Shown piece after piece: positions 8,562-16,097 of a stretch of DNA of 35,320 nucleotides (within the stretch, counting starts at the first letter, position 1; every line of letters starts with the position of its first letter). The position numbers and the translations under genes were made by a program. Source of the DNA: Saprospiraceae bacterium (GTDB lineage Bacteria; Bacteroidota; Bacteroidia; Chitinophagales; Saprospiraceae); assembly GCA_020629965.1 (NCBI GenBank), contig JAHDCG010000061.1, positions 1 to 35,320 of the forward strand. The letters are read 5' to 3'. The notes beneath the pieces are model-generated. The model had not been told where the DNA came from. It did no database searches and was given only the letters and a program-made list of their open reading frames with translations.

Positions 8562-8774
8562 GTTATTTAAAAAGTAATTCAAAGCTCAACTTACAGCCCT
8601 CCTGCTTAAAATTTTCTGTCGCAAATAAAGATAAAATCCTTAGTTTTGACAGGTTGAGATAAATGTGTTGTTAGTAAAAAATTTTCTCATTTGTGTTTGC
8701 TCTTAAATCTTTAAGTCAGGGATAAAAAATTCGTAAACGGCTGATAATCAACGGGTTTCGGTAAAATCAGGACT

Positions 8775-8805
8775 CAAAGGTAATACAGAATCTTTAGATT
8801 CCAAA
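8775..8805 (-). promoter_or_regulatory. Bacteroidota-type promoter of the M23 gene
   Basis: Read on the minus strand: TTTG (8805-8802), 19 bases, TACCTTTG (8782-8775). This matches the TTTG-N19-TAnnTTTG consensus of the primary sigma factor in Bacteroidota. It implies a transcript start near 8768 and a leader of about 200 bases before the ATG at 8561. Confidence 0.7.
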
Positions 8806-9145
8806 TATTTCCTCATTTTTTTAAACTGCCGGAGTCCGGCTTACCAAAAAGCTTTGCAAATTGTTTTGTGTAGATTTCTCAAGTTCAGGGAGTTTAAGCA
8901 TACGTTTTTCGCTGAATTTGTTCGATAAAAACCCAATCTTTTTTTATTCAGCGTGCAAATATGGTAATAAAAATTGAACTTTCAAGTATTCTTAATAGTT
9001 TTTAACAATTTCATATTTTTGAAATGTAATCTTTTTACGGATTCCTAAGTCTTTGTTTTTCAGAAAGTAAGGAACTTTTCGCTTTTTCTTGACGATAATT
9101 TTAAAGACAAAACTACTCCTCGCAGGTTGCTTTGCGGCGGGTTAT

Positions 9146-9172
9146 TTTGTATGCGAAAAACGTTTACTTTTG
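9146..9172 (+). promoter_or_regulatory. Candidate promoter of alaS
   Basis: TACTTTTG (9165-9172) matches TAnnTTTG. A TTTG lies at 9146-9149 with a spacer of 15, shorter than usual. The predicted transcript start is about 120 bases before the alaS ATG. Confidence 0.5.
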
Positions 9173-9301
9173 CGGGCGTTTGAGCGAACTTATGATTTGA
9201 ATTTAACGTAAAAATTTGCATCGCATTCAAACTAAAATCAGAAAAGCCGAGAAGAACACAACGCGCAAAATTACCGCAAACTTCTCCGGAAAATAATAAT
9301 T

Positions 9302-11929
9302 ATGACCTCTTCCGAAATACGCTCCCGGTTCTTGGATTTTTTTAAATCAAAAGACCACAAAATCGTAGCCTCCGCGCCGATTGTCAACAAAAACGACCCG
9401 ACTTTGATGTTTACCAATGCGGGGATGAATCAGTTCAAAGATTACTTTTTGGGTAATCAGGTGCCGGACAGCCGCCGGATTGCCGATACGCAAAAGTGTC
9501 TGCGGGTCAGCGGTAAGCACAACGACTTGGAGGAAGTGGGGCGCGACTCTTATCACCACACCATGTTCGAAATGTTGGGCAACTGGTCGTTCGGTGATTA
9601 TTTTAAACAAGAAGCGATTGACTGGGCTTGGGAATTGCTGACGGAGGTCTATAAACTGCCTAAAGACCGCCTGTACGTGACGGTTTTTGAAGGCGATAAG
9701 GAGGACGGCTTGGATGCGGACAACACGGCGGCGGATATTTGGAAAAAACACGTACCCGAAGACCGCATTTTGTGGGCGAACAAAAAAGATAATTTTTGGG
9801 AAATGGGGGAGACCGGTCCCTGCGGGCCTTGCTCGGAAATTCATATCGACATCCGCGACGACGAGGCGCGTGCGAAACTGGACGGCGCGGAATTGGTCAA
9901 CATGGACGACCCGCTGGTGATTGAAATTTGGAACCTCGTTTTCATTCAATTCAATCGCAAAGCGGACGGTTCTTTGGAGGCATTGCCCGACCGACACGTC
10001 GATACGGGCATGGGTTTCGAGCGGTTGTGCATGGCAATTCAGGGCAAAAAATCGAACTACGATACGGACGTTTTTTCGCCTTTCGTAGCGATGATTGAAA
10101 AGGAAAGCGGTGTGAAATATACCGGCAGTTACGCTTCGGATGCAAAGACGGATATTGCGATGCGAGTGATGGTGGACCACATCCGAGCGGTGAGTTTTAC
10201 GATTGCCGACGGACAACTGCCGGAGAGTAACGGCGCGGGATACGTCATTCGTCGCATTTTGCGCCGGGCGGTGCGGTATTACTATTCCTTTTTGGATATG
10301 AAAAAGCCGTTTTTGCACAAAATGGTGCCGCTGCTCGCTGATACTTTTAAAGATGTTTTTCCGGAATTGAAAGCACAAGAAACGCAGGTCGCGCGCATCG
10401 TGGAAGGGGAGGAAAAAGCATTTTTGAATACGCTCGAAAACGGCTTGCGTCGCTTTGACTCTTTGGAAATTAAAGACGGCATCATCAACGGACAAGACGC
10501 TTTTGAACTGCTCGATACTTTCGGTTTTCCGATTGATTTAACGCGACTTTTGGCAGAAGAAAAGGGGCTGAAAGTCGATGAAAAAGGTTTTGAAGCAGCT
10601 ATCGAAGAACAGAGAACGCGCTCCCGCAAAGATGCGGAAAAATCGGTCGGTGATTGGGTGACTGTTCACAACGATGAGGAAACGGAATTTATCGGTTACG
10701 ACAATTTGACGGTCGAAGGCGCGCGTATTTCCAAGTATCGCATTGTCGAAATTAAGAAAAAACATCAGTACCAAGTCGTGCTGAACAAAACGCCGTTTTA
10801 TGCGGAAAGCGGCGGGCAGCACGGCGACACGGGACTGCTGTATGTGGGTGAGGAGAAAATTCCCGTACTCGACACACAGAAGGAAAACGATTTAATTATT
10901 CACATCGTCAAAAAGTTACCGGAAAAACCGGAAGCGGCGGTGCGCGGCGAGGTCAATACGACAAAACGCGCGGCGACTTCCAAAAATCACACGGCGGTAC
11001 ACCTGATGCACGCGGCTTTACACGAGATACTGGGTAAAAACGCACTGCAAAAAGGGCAGGATGTGGACGACCGTCGTCTGCGTTTTGACTTCTCGCATTT
11101 TCAAAAAGTGACTCCGGAAGAAGTCGCAAAAATCGAGGCGCGGGTGAATGAAAAGGTTCTGGAAAATATTGCGCTCGAAGAAAATCGCAACATGGCAATC
11201 GAAGAGGCAAAAGAAGCGGGTGCGCTGATGCTTTTCGGCGAAAAATACGGCGACACGGTGCGCATGGTGACTTTTGACAAAGACTTTTCGCAGGAGCTGT
11301 GCGGCGGTACACACGTCGGCGCGACCGGCAAAATCGGTCTGTTCAAAATACTGTCGGAAAGCGGGGTAGCGGCGGGCGTTCGTCGCATCGAAGCGGTGAC
11401 CGGAGACCGCGCAAAATCATTTGTCGATAAGGAGCTGCAGGAACTGAACGCGGTGCGTGACTTGTTGAAAAATCCGAAAGATTGTGTTAAAAGCGTAGCT
11501 TCTTTGCAAGACGAAAATAAAACGCTGAAAAAGCAAATCGAGCAACTGATGAACGAGCAGGCGAATGCACTGAAAAAAGACTTGCTGCAACAGTTTAAAG
11601 AAAAAGACGGCTACAAACTCTTAGCGGCAAAACTGCCGCTGACGGACAGCACGACGATTAAAAACCTTGCGTACCAAATTGAAAAAGAAGCGGGGCAAGT
11701 CGTTATTGTATTCGGCGCGGAGGTCAACGGCAAGCCGCAACTGACGGTGGTCATTTCGAAAGAATTGACGGAAAGTAACAAAGATTTACACGCCGGAAAT
11801 ATCATCCGCGAGTTGGCGAAGTCGATTAAAGGCGGCGGCGGCGGTCAGCCGTTTTTTGCGACGGCGGGCGGTAAAGATGTGAGCGGGTTGGATGCGGCGA
11901 TTGCGCGAGCGGAAGAGATGATAAAATAG
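9302..11929 (+). CDS. alaS: Alanine--tRNA ligase
   Basis: 875 residues, the usual full length. The class II catalytic core opens with MTSSEIRSRFLDFF, then FTNAGMNQFKDYFLG, KCLRVSGKHNDLEEVG (motif 2) and GAGYVIRRILRRAVRY. The editing domain has the zinc set HTAVH (H563, H567) and CGGTH (C667, H671), used to deacylate Ser- or Gly-tRNA(Ala). A coiled coil leads to the C-terminal C-Ala/DHHA1 domain with KGGGGGQPFFATAGG. It charges tRNA(Ala) using the G3:U70 base pair as identity element. It is monocistronic: its own promoter lies upstream, and a period-7 repeat starts directly at the stop codon, followed by a terminator. Confidence 0.98.
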   Translation: MTSSEIRSRFLDFFKSKDHKIVASAPIVNKNDPTLMFTNAGMNQFKDYFLGNQVPDSRRIADTQKCLRVSGKHNDLEEVGRDSYHHTMFEMLGNWSFGDYFKQEAIDWAWELLTEVYKLPKDRLYVTVFEGDKEDGLDADNTAADIWKKHVPEDRILWANKKDNFWEMGETGPCGPCSEIHIDIRDDEARAKLDGAELVNMDDPLVIEIWNLVFIQFNRKADGSLEALPDRHVDTGMGFERLCMAIQGKKSNYDTDVFSPFVAMIEKESGVKYTGSYASDAKTDIAMRVMVDHIRAVSFTIADGQLPESNGAGYVIRRILRRAVRYYYSFLDMKKPFLHKMVPLLADTFKDVFPELKAQETQVARIVEGEEKAFLNTLENGLRRFDSLEIKDGIINGQDAFELLDTFGFPIDLTRLLAEEKGLKVDEKGFEAAIEEQRTRSRKDAEKSVGDWVTVHNDEETEFIGYDNLTVEGARISKYRIVEIKKKHQYQVVLNKTPFYAESGGQHGDTGLLYVGEEKIPVLDTQKENDLIIHIVKKLPEKPEAAVRGEVNTTKRAATSKNHTAVHLMHAALHEILGKNALQKGQDVDDRRLRFDFSHFQKVTPEEVAKIEARVNEKVLENIALEENRNMAIEEAKEAGALMLFGEKYGDTVRMVTFDKDFSQELCGGTHVGATGKIGLFKILSESGVAAGVRRIEAVTGDRAKSFVDKELQELNAVRDLLKNPKDCVKSVASLQDENKTLKKQIEQLMNEQANALKKDLLQQFKEKDGYKLLAAKLPLTDSTTIKNLAYQIEKEAGQVVIVFGAEVNGKPQLTVVISKELTESNKDLHAGNIIRELAKSIKGGGGGQPFFATAGGKDVSGLDAAIARAEEMIK

Positions 11930-11958
11930 TTGGTGGGTGGTGGTTGGTAGGTGGTTGG
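11929..11958. repeat. Degenerate heptamer repeat D
   Basis: Four period-7 units overlap the last base of the alaS stop codon: GTTGGTG GGTGGTG GTTGGTA GGTGGTT, then GG. Confidence 0.6.
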
Positions 11959-12012
11959 AAAAAATTCATGACTGCACGTTATCTTTCTATCTGACTGATT
12001 GTCACTATACAG

Positions 12013-12053
12013 AAAAAAGGAGTACGGAATTTGGTTTTCGTGCTCCTTTTTTT
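12013..12053 (+). terminator. Terminator after alaS
   Basis: AAAAAAGGAGTACGGAA and TTTTCGTGCTCCTTTTTTT form an imperfect long stem rich at the base in A-T pairs and ending in seven T. It separates alaS from the ATPase gene. Confidence 0.8.
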
Positions 12054-12111
12054 GATTAAAAATGCAGCGTAATTGAAATGTGTTTATCTTGCGGTAAATA
12101 AATTGAAGTTT

Positions 12112-13314
12112 ATGAAAATAACGTTGAAAGATTTCGGTCCGATACACCGGTTCGATTTTGATTTGAATAAGGACTTGCATTTGATTTACGGTGAAAATAA
12201 CATCGGGAAGTCGTGGGCGGTTAATGTAATTTATTGTTTTTTGAAGGGGTTAAAAGATGGTGCTCAAGACGTTGAAATTAACATTGGTCGTAAAAGCGAA
12301 CAGAAAAAAGAAAATTCTATAAACCGCAATTTGTCCGACTATATCGAAAATCTTATTTCATCAAATTTTATAAATAATTTTCATGGCTTTTTAGAAAATA
12401 CTTATACCAATCCTACCGGAAAAATTGAAATAAAAACTTTCGAGGGCTTGTTAATTCACGAAATTTCAAACAAAATCAGTATTAATTTAAAGCTGTCAAA
12501 AGAAGAGTATAATTTCCCTTTAAAAATATCAAAATATGCAGGAACCTTTATTTCCTTGAAGAAAAACGGCATCAGCAACATAGACTTCCTCCCCGCCTCT
12601 CGCTCGGGCCTATACGCGCCCCTCAGCGGCATGGGCGAAATCATGGCGGAGCTTTCACAAAAAAATCTCAAATCTTCTTTCAAATTACCGCGATTGTCAC
12701 AAGCGGTTTCCGATTATTTTTTAGATTTAATGTCCGAAGAAAAGAGCGATTTCGACTCTTTTCACACGACGAGTACGCAGGTAGAAGAAAAAATTCTCGG
12801 CGGTAAAATTTCGCTCGACCCTGCCACCAAGCGTATCTTTTTTACGGATAAAGCGGGCAGAAAATTTCCCGTTACCGAGACGGCGTCTATGATTTCGGAA
12901 TTGGCTCCTTTGGTGCTTATTTTGAAAAAAATCGAACGCAGGAATCTGCAAGAAAATGGTTTGAAATCTTTGTTGATTATCGAAGAACCGGAAGCGCATT
13001 TACACCCGAAAGCACAGGTTTTGCTTATGGAAATTTTCGGCGAATTGATAAAACACAATGTCAAAATCGTGATGACTTCGCACAGCAATTATATGTTTAA
13101 TAAGTTGAGTAATCTGCTGTTAGCGGGCGAGGTAAGCGCGGAGCAAACAGCTATTTACCATATGGAAATGACGGAAAAGGGCAGCGTAGTCAGAGACGAT
13201 ATGCAGGCAACGGCGGAAGGTGCGGAAGACCATAATTTTGCGGACACGGCGGCAGATTTATACGAAGAGCGCATAGAATTATATGACCGTTTAAACGCCG
13301 AAAATGCTGATTAA
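12112..13314 (+). CDS. AAA (ABC-type, RecF/OLD-like) ATPase, putative defence protein
   Basis: 400 residues from the ATG at 12112 (MKITLKDFGPIHRFDFDL, the usual opening of AAA_15/AAA_21 ATPases). An upstream in-frame start at 12073 adds 13 residues without family character. Walker A is GENNIGKS (27-34). LPASRSG (160-166) is a motif common in this ATPase group. Walker B is LLIIEEPEAHLHP with E291/E292, followed by an H-loop-like MTSHSNYMFNKL. No TOPRIM domain follows, unlike OLD nucleases. The next gene starts inside this one (11-bp overlap) and looks like a small nuclease, so the pair probably acts together. The first 450 bases are clearly more A+T-rich than the rest. A defence role is inferred; a DNA-repair role is possible. 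Confidence 0.82.
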   Translation: MKITLKDFGPIHRFDFDLNKDLHLIYGENNIGKSWAVNVIYCFLKGLKDGAQDVEINIGRKSEQKKENSINRNLSDYIENLISSNFINNFHGFLENTYTNPTGKIEIKTFEGLLIHEISNKISINLKLSKEEYNFPLKISKYAGTFISLKKNGISNIDFLPASRSGLYAPLSGMGEIMAELSQKNLKSSFKLPRLSQAVSDYFLDLMSEEKSDFDSFHTTSTQVEEKILGGKISLDPATKRIFFTDKAGRKFPVTETASMISELAPLVLILKKIERRNLQENGLKSLLIIEEPEAHLHPKAQVLLMEIFGELIKHNVKIVMTSHSNYMFNKLSNLLLAGEVSAEQTAIYHMEMTEKGSVVRDDMQATAEGAEDHNFADTAADLYEERIELYDRLNAENAD

Positions 13315-13828
13315 AGAACTGCGCGAACATCCGGAATTGCTCGATTTTATCGCCGACCGTTGCTGTGATGAGAAGGAAGAATTACGGGTTGATTTTTCCG
13401 GTGAAATTCCTGCTGAAGACTATTTGATTATCAAACCGGATGAATTTTACGCCTCGCTGAACTTAGGAACGGCAACGCCTAAATCTCCGGACTGCTTCAT
13501 CGTACAACGCTGCGCGGAAGGAAATTTTCACATTTATCTGATTGAATTTAAAAACTTTTCCAAACGGCGCAGTAGTTTGAAAGACGAAATTTTTGCAAAG
13601 TTCGAAACCTGTCTGCATGACTTTATGAGCGACCGATTTCGTGAGCAGTTTTATAACTTGGACTATGCCTTCAAAATTCAACCGATACTCGTTTTGGCGA
13701 ATGTGAACGACCGAAAAATCCGCAACTTTAAATTTGATTTTTTGTTGGCGTTGCCGCCGTTAAAATTCGGCAGCAAACGTTATGCAATTCGCGGAGAAGA
13801 ACCTCATCCGATGATAAATTCTTGTTAA
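13304..13828 (+). CDS. Small PD-(D/E)XK-like protein, putative nuclease partner of the ATPase
   Basis: 174 residues, not recognised as a named family. The central part has the layout of a PD-(D/E)XK core: SPDCFIVQR with D63, then a strand HIYLIEFKN with E81 and K83 (D-x17-E-x-K), then a long helix SLKDEIFAKFETCLHDF, and a hydrophobic strand KIQPILVLANV. The N-terminal 50 residues are acidic and helical (IKELREHPELLDFIADRC). The ATG overlaps the ATPase gene by 11 bp, so the two are translationally coupled. No signal peptide or membrane segment. By analogy with ATPase-nuclease defence pairs it would be the effector, but activity is inferred from one motif only. Confidence 0.6.
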   Translation: MLIKELREHPELLDFIADRCCDEKEELRVDFSGEIPAEDYLIIKPDEFYASLNLGTATPKSPDCFIVQRCAEGNFHIYLIEFKNFSKRRSSLKDEIFAKFETCLHDFMSDRFREQFYNLDYAFKIQPILVLANVNDRKIRNFKFDFLLALPPLKFGSKRYAIRGEEPHPMINSC

Positions 13829-13853
13829 AAACGTGATTTATCCACCAACTTCC

Positions 13854-14996
13854 TCACACTCTGTTAATATCTTTCTCCACCATTTGATAATTGATAAAAA
13901 GCAACAGCACCAACAGCAATAATGCACCCGCCTGATGCAGTGAACCGTACAAAACCGGCACTGAACCAAAGCAATTTATCACCGTCAAAACACCGAGTAA
14001 AAACTGAATTCCTAACATAATTATCAACAGTGTGTTAGCAGTTTTCAACTTAGCGGAAATATTATTCTTGCGCAAGCGTACAAAAAACCAAATAATTAAA
14101 CCCGACAGCAAATAAGCCGTCACACGGTGCACAATGTGTACCATTCCCTTGACATAACCCGACGGCTCGTAATTGACAAAATCCTGTAAATTCACATCCG
14201 TCGTAATCGCATTAACCAAACGTTCGCCCTCTACGGGCAGCGGGAAATAGGGATGCAGCAAACCCGCACGCATACCTGCCATCAGACCGCCAAAAATGAT
14301 TTGTACGCCGAGTACAAGCAAAATACCCCACGAAAATCTGCGCAGACGCGGCAAGTGTGTATCTGCTGTGACGGGTTGTTGTGCTTTAAGATAAGTCCAA
14401 AAAAGATAAGCAAACAGCGTGGTGGCGATAGACAAATGAATGACCAATTTGTACGCACTGACCCAAGTCCGGGTGTTGTCATTCAGACCGCTCGCCACCA
14501 TTATCCAACCGAAAGTCGCCGCCGCAATCGCCAATAAAATGACCACACCCAAGCGGCGCGCCAACCAACCCGGCATCCACTGTTTGTTTCTTCCGTTACC
14601 GGTAAAACGTTTTGCGACGAAAAACAGGAAAGGAAAAATGAAAACAAAACCCATTGTCCGCGCCCACAGCCGGTGAAAATATTCCCAAAAGAAAATAACC
14701 TTAAACTCGCTCATCGTCATGTCCGCGTGCAGCGTCTCGAATTGCTTTTTAGCGGCGACTTTGTACAGTTCAAAAGCCTCGTTCCACTCCGCAGCATTCA
14801 GCGGCGGCAGCGTGCCCTGAATGACCGCCCACTCGGTAATCGACAGACCGCTGTCCGTCAGCCGCGTCACACCGCCGATAACGACCTGAAAGAAAACCAT
14901 GACCACGCCGATGAGCAACCAATAGCGCACGGCTTTCGGAATGCGTCCGGGTGCAACGGTCGGACGGTCGATTTTTTCTCTTTGTAAAGTTTCCAT
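13854..14996 (-). CDS. ctaA: Heme A synthase, COX15/CtaA family
   Basis: 380 residues with about eight membrane segments. COX15-type motifs are in order: VVIGGVTRLTDSGLSITEW (39-57), FWEYFHRLWARTMGF with H108, KLVIHLSIATTLFAY, GMVHIVHRVTAYLLS and YGSLHQAGALLLL. These give the conserved histidines that bind the two hemes. The enzyme oxidises the C8 methyl of heme O to heme A for aa3-type cytochrome oxidases. The form with a long loop between helices 1 and 2 is the COX15-like type found in Bacteroidota and Proteobacteria. The gene stands alone and converges on the nuclease gene 25 bp away. The window holds no other oxidase gene. Confidence 0.95.
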   Translation of the reverse strand: METLQREKIDRPTVAPGRIPKAVRYWLLIGVVMVFFQVVIGGVTRLTDSGLSITEWAVIQGTLPPLNAAEWNEAFELYKVAAKKQFETLHADMTMSEFKVIFFWEYFHRLWARTMGFVFIFPFLFFVAKRFTGNGRNKQWMPGWLARRLGVVILLAIAAATFGWIMVASGLNDNTRTWVSAYKLVIHLSIATTLFAYLFWTYLKAQQPVTADTHLPRLRRFSWGILLVLGVQIIFGGLMAGMRAGLLHPYFPLPVEGERLVNAITTDVNLQDFVNYEPSGYVKGMVHIVHRVTAYLLSGLIIWFFVRLRKNNISAKLKTANTLLIIMLGIQFLLGVLTVINCFGSVPVLYGSLHQAGALLLLVLLLFINYQMVEKDINRV

Positions 14997-15037
14997 TTTT
15001 TAAAAATTTAGATTTTCAATCGGAAATTGTAAATACT

Positions 15038-15119
15038 TAGGTGTCAGACACTTTTGCTCATAAAATCTCAACCAAGAGTAATTTTTTCGTCATTTGCTCG
15101 GGTTGGTGTCAGACACCTA
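15038..15119. repeat. 82-bp element bounded by inverted GTGTCAGACAC copies
   Basis: TAGGTGTCAGACAC (15038-15051) and GTGTCAGACACCTA (15106-15119) face each other as terminal inverted repeats differing only at the central base. The interior carries TTTGCTC twice. A related sequence lies at 7403-7490. It sits in the leader or promoter region of the heme A synthase gene. It may be a REP- or MITE-like non-autonomous element. Confidence 0.55.
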
Positions 15120-15130
15120 AACGCTTGCCG

Positions 15131-15166
15131 CAAATTTACATTCAATAAACCACGCTCGCTCGCAAA
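15131..15166 (-). promoter_or_regulatory. Candidate promoter of the heme A synthase gene
   Basis: On the minus strand, TAAATTTG (15138-15131) matches the TAnnTTTG -7 box. The nearest TTTG (15166-15163) is 24 bases further up, somewhat far. The implied leader of about 130 bases contains the GTGTCAGACAC element. Confidence 0.4.
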
Positions 15167-15284
15167 AGATGTGAGCGGCACAGGGCTTTGACAATAGTGT
15201 TGCATTTTACAAAAAATCGCAAACCGCGACCGGAAAAAACGCAAATTGTTTAATCGCCTTTTCTCAACCGATTTTCCGCTTAGG

Positions 15285-15725
15285 TAGTAATAAAAGATGA
15301 TTCAATAAATTTTAAAATAGATTCTTCATCATTAAGAGTGTTAATTCGTGGAGATAAAAATCGGAGAATCTTTTGATTCGTCGGTACTAAGATTCCCACA
15401 GCTTTTATCCACAGTTATTGCACCGCAGGAATCGCACAGAATCAAGCGAATCCGGACTTATACACAGTGCGTTAGCTTCTTTTTCAGAGCATAACTTTCC
15501 TTTTCCACAGCCCGAAGTTACCGGTTTCGGGTGTCGATAACGGGTGTTGATTTCCACGATTTCGGCGAAGGCGAACCGTGTTTCGATTTTCTTCGCAGCG
15601 GAATCTTAGTAACTGTGCATAACTCTCCTCGTCATCAACAAGTTGTTGTCACCGGAGCGTTGAGAAGTGATTCTGCTGAATCGCTGATTCCGAGTGCTTT
15701 TAAGTATGGTGATTTTTTATAATGT
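15285..15725. other. oriC: Probable chromosomal replication origin (oriC)
   Basis: Four matches to the DnaA box TTWTNCACA fall within 218 bp: TTATCCACA (15405-15413), TTATACACA (15458-15466), TTTTCCACA (15501-15509) and TGTGCATAA, the complement of TTATGCACA (15614-15622). A one-mismatch site TGTCGATAA lies at 15532-15540. By chance about one match per 16 kb is expected. An AT-rich stretch at 15285-15350 (TTCAATAAATTTTAAAATAG and flanks) could be the unwinding element. No credible gene covers the region. mnmG, a known oriC neighbour, starts 2 kb away, parS-like sites lie 15 kb away, and all genes from 16.1 to 33.4 kb point away from it. Skew was not calculated. Confidence 0.75.
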
Positions 15726-15838
15726 TTATAAGTTTTTGCACGGATTTGTTTCGGTCGGGCTGATATTTGGTGACTGCTTTTGTTTTTGTAAATAAGCACA
15801 TTAGATTCGCAAAAAATGCGCTATTTGGCGATTTATGG

Positions 15839-15876
15839 CGAAGTTAGTACACTTGACTTAGCTAACTTCGGCGTTT
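15839..15876 (+). terminator. Hairpin downstream of the DnaA-box cluster
   Basis: CGAAGTTAG (15839-15847) pairs with CTAACTTCG (15862-15870), with a 14-base loop, followed by GCGTTTTT. It resembles a terminator that would shield the next gene or the origin. A 10-bp direct repeat AAATAAGCAC (15790-15799 and 15883-15892) brackets it. Confidence 0.45.
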
Positions 15877-16040
15877 TTGCTCAAATAAGCACCAAAACGG
15901 AATCTGAATGTGCTTAATTGCTAAAGTTGATTTGCCGTCATTTTTCGAAAAGCACACCTTATATACATGACCGAGACAGGAGCCTTTGTTACCAAAATGT
16001 GATTAAAGCAAGGAAACAAGCGGATGTGCGATTTTCGCTG

Positions 16041-16048
16041 TATTTTTG
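16041..16048 (+). promoter_or_regulatory. Possible -7 box of the YhcG gene
   Basis: TATTTTTG fits TAnnTTTG and lies 50 bases before the ATG at 16098. No -33 TTTG is seen at the right distance, so this is weak. Confidence 0.3.
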
Positions 16049-16097
16049 TGTTAAGGAAAGCAGTCGTCTGCAAAAATCTCTCGGAAATTTCAAAACT

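Larger units (their letters stand above)
8562..9301. other. Divergent intergenic region between the M23 gene and alaS
   Basis: About 740 bp without a credible gene. It holds a minus-strand promoter for the M23 gene (8775-8805), a small GC palindrome GCCGGAGTCCGGC (8828-8840), AT-rich sequence to 9060 and a plus-strand -7 box before alaS (9165-9172). No tRNA cloverleaf or long conserved hairpin was recognised. Its length for two housekeeping genes leaves room for a small RNA, which cannot be shown by reading. Confidence 0.5.

Noticed and set aside
8562-9301. tRNA or other structural RNA in the long gap before alaS
   Set aside because: No cloverleaf, T-loop (GTTCRANNC) or strong conserved hairpin was seen.
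9347-10495. A 382-codon open frame on the minus strand
   Set aside because: It lies wholly inside alaS, is rich in H, R, F and V as mirror frames of GC-biased genes are, and has no motif. It is a shadow of alaS.
13838-13846. TTATCCACC as a DnaA box
   Set aside because: The last base breaks the consensus and it stands alone after the nuclease gene.
15531-15722. A 63-codon open frame in the origin region
   Set aside because: It spans a DnaA box, has no family resemblance or start signals, and lies in otherwise non-coding DNA.
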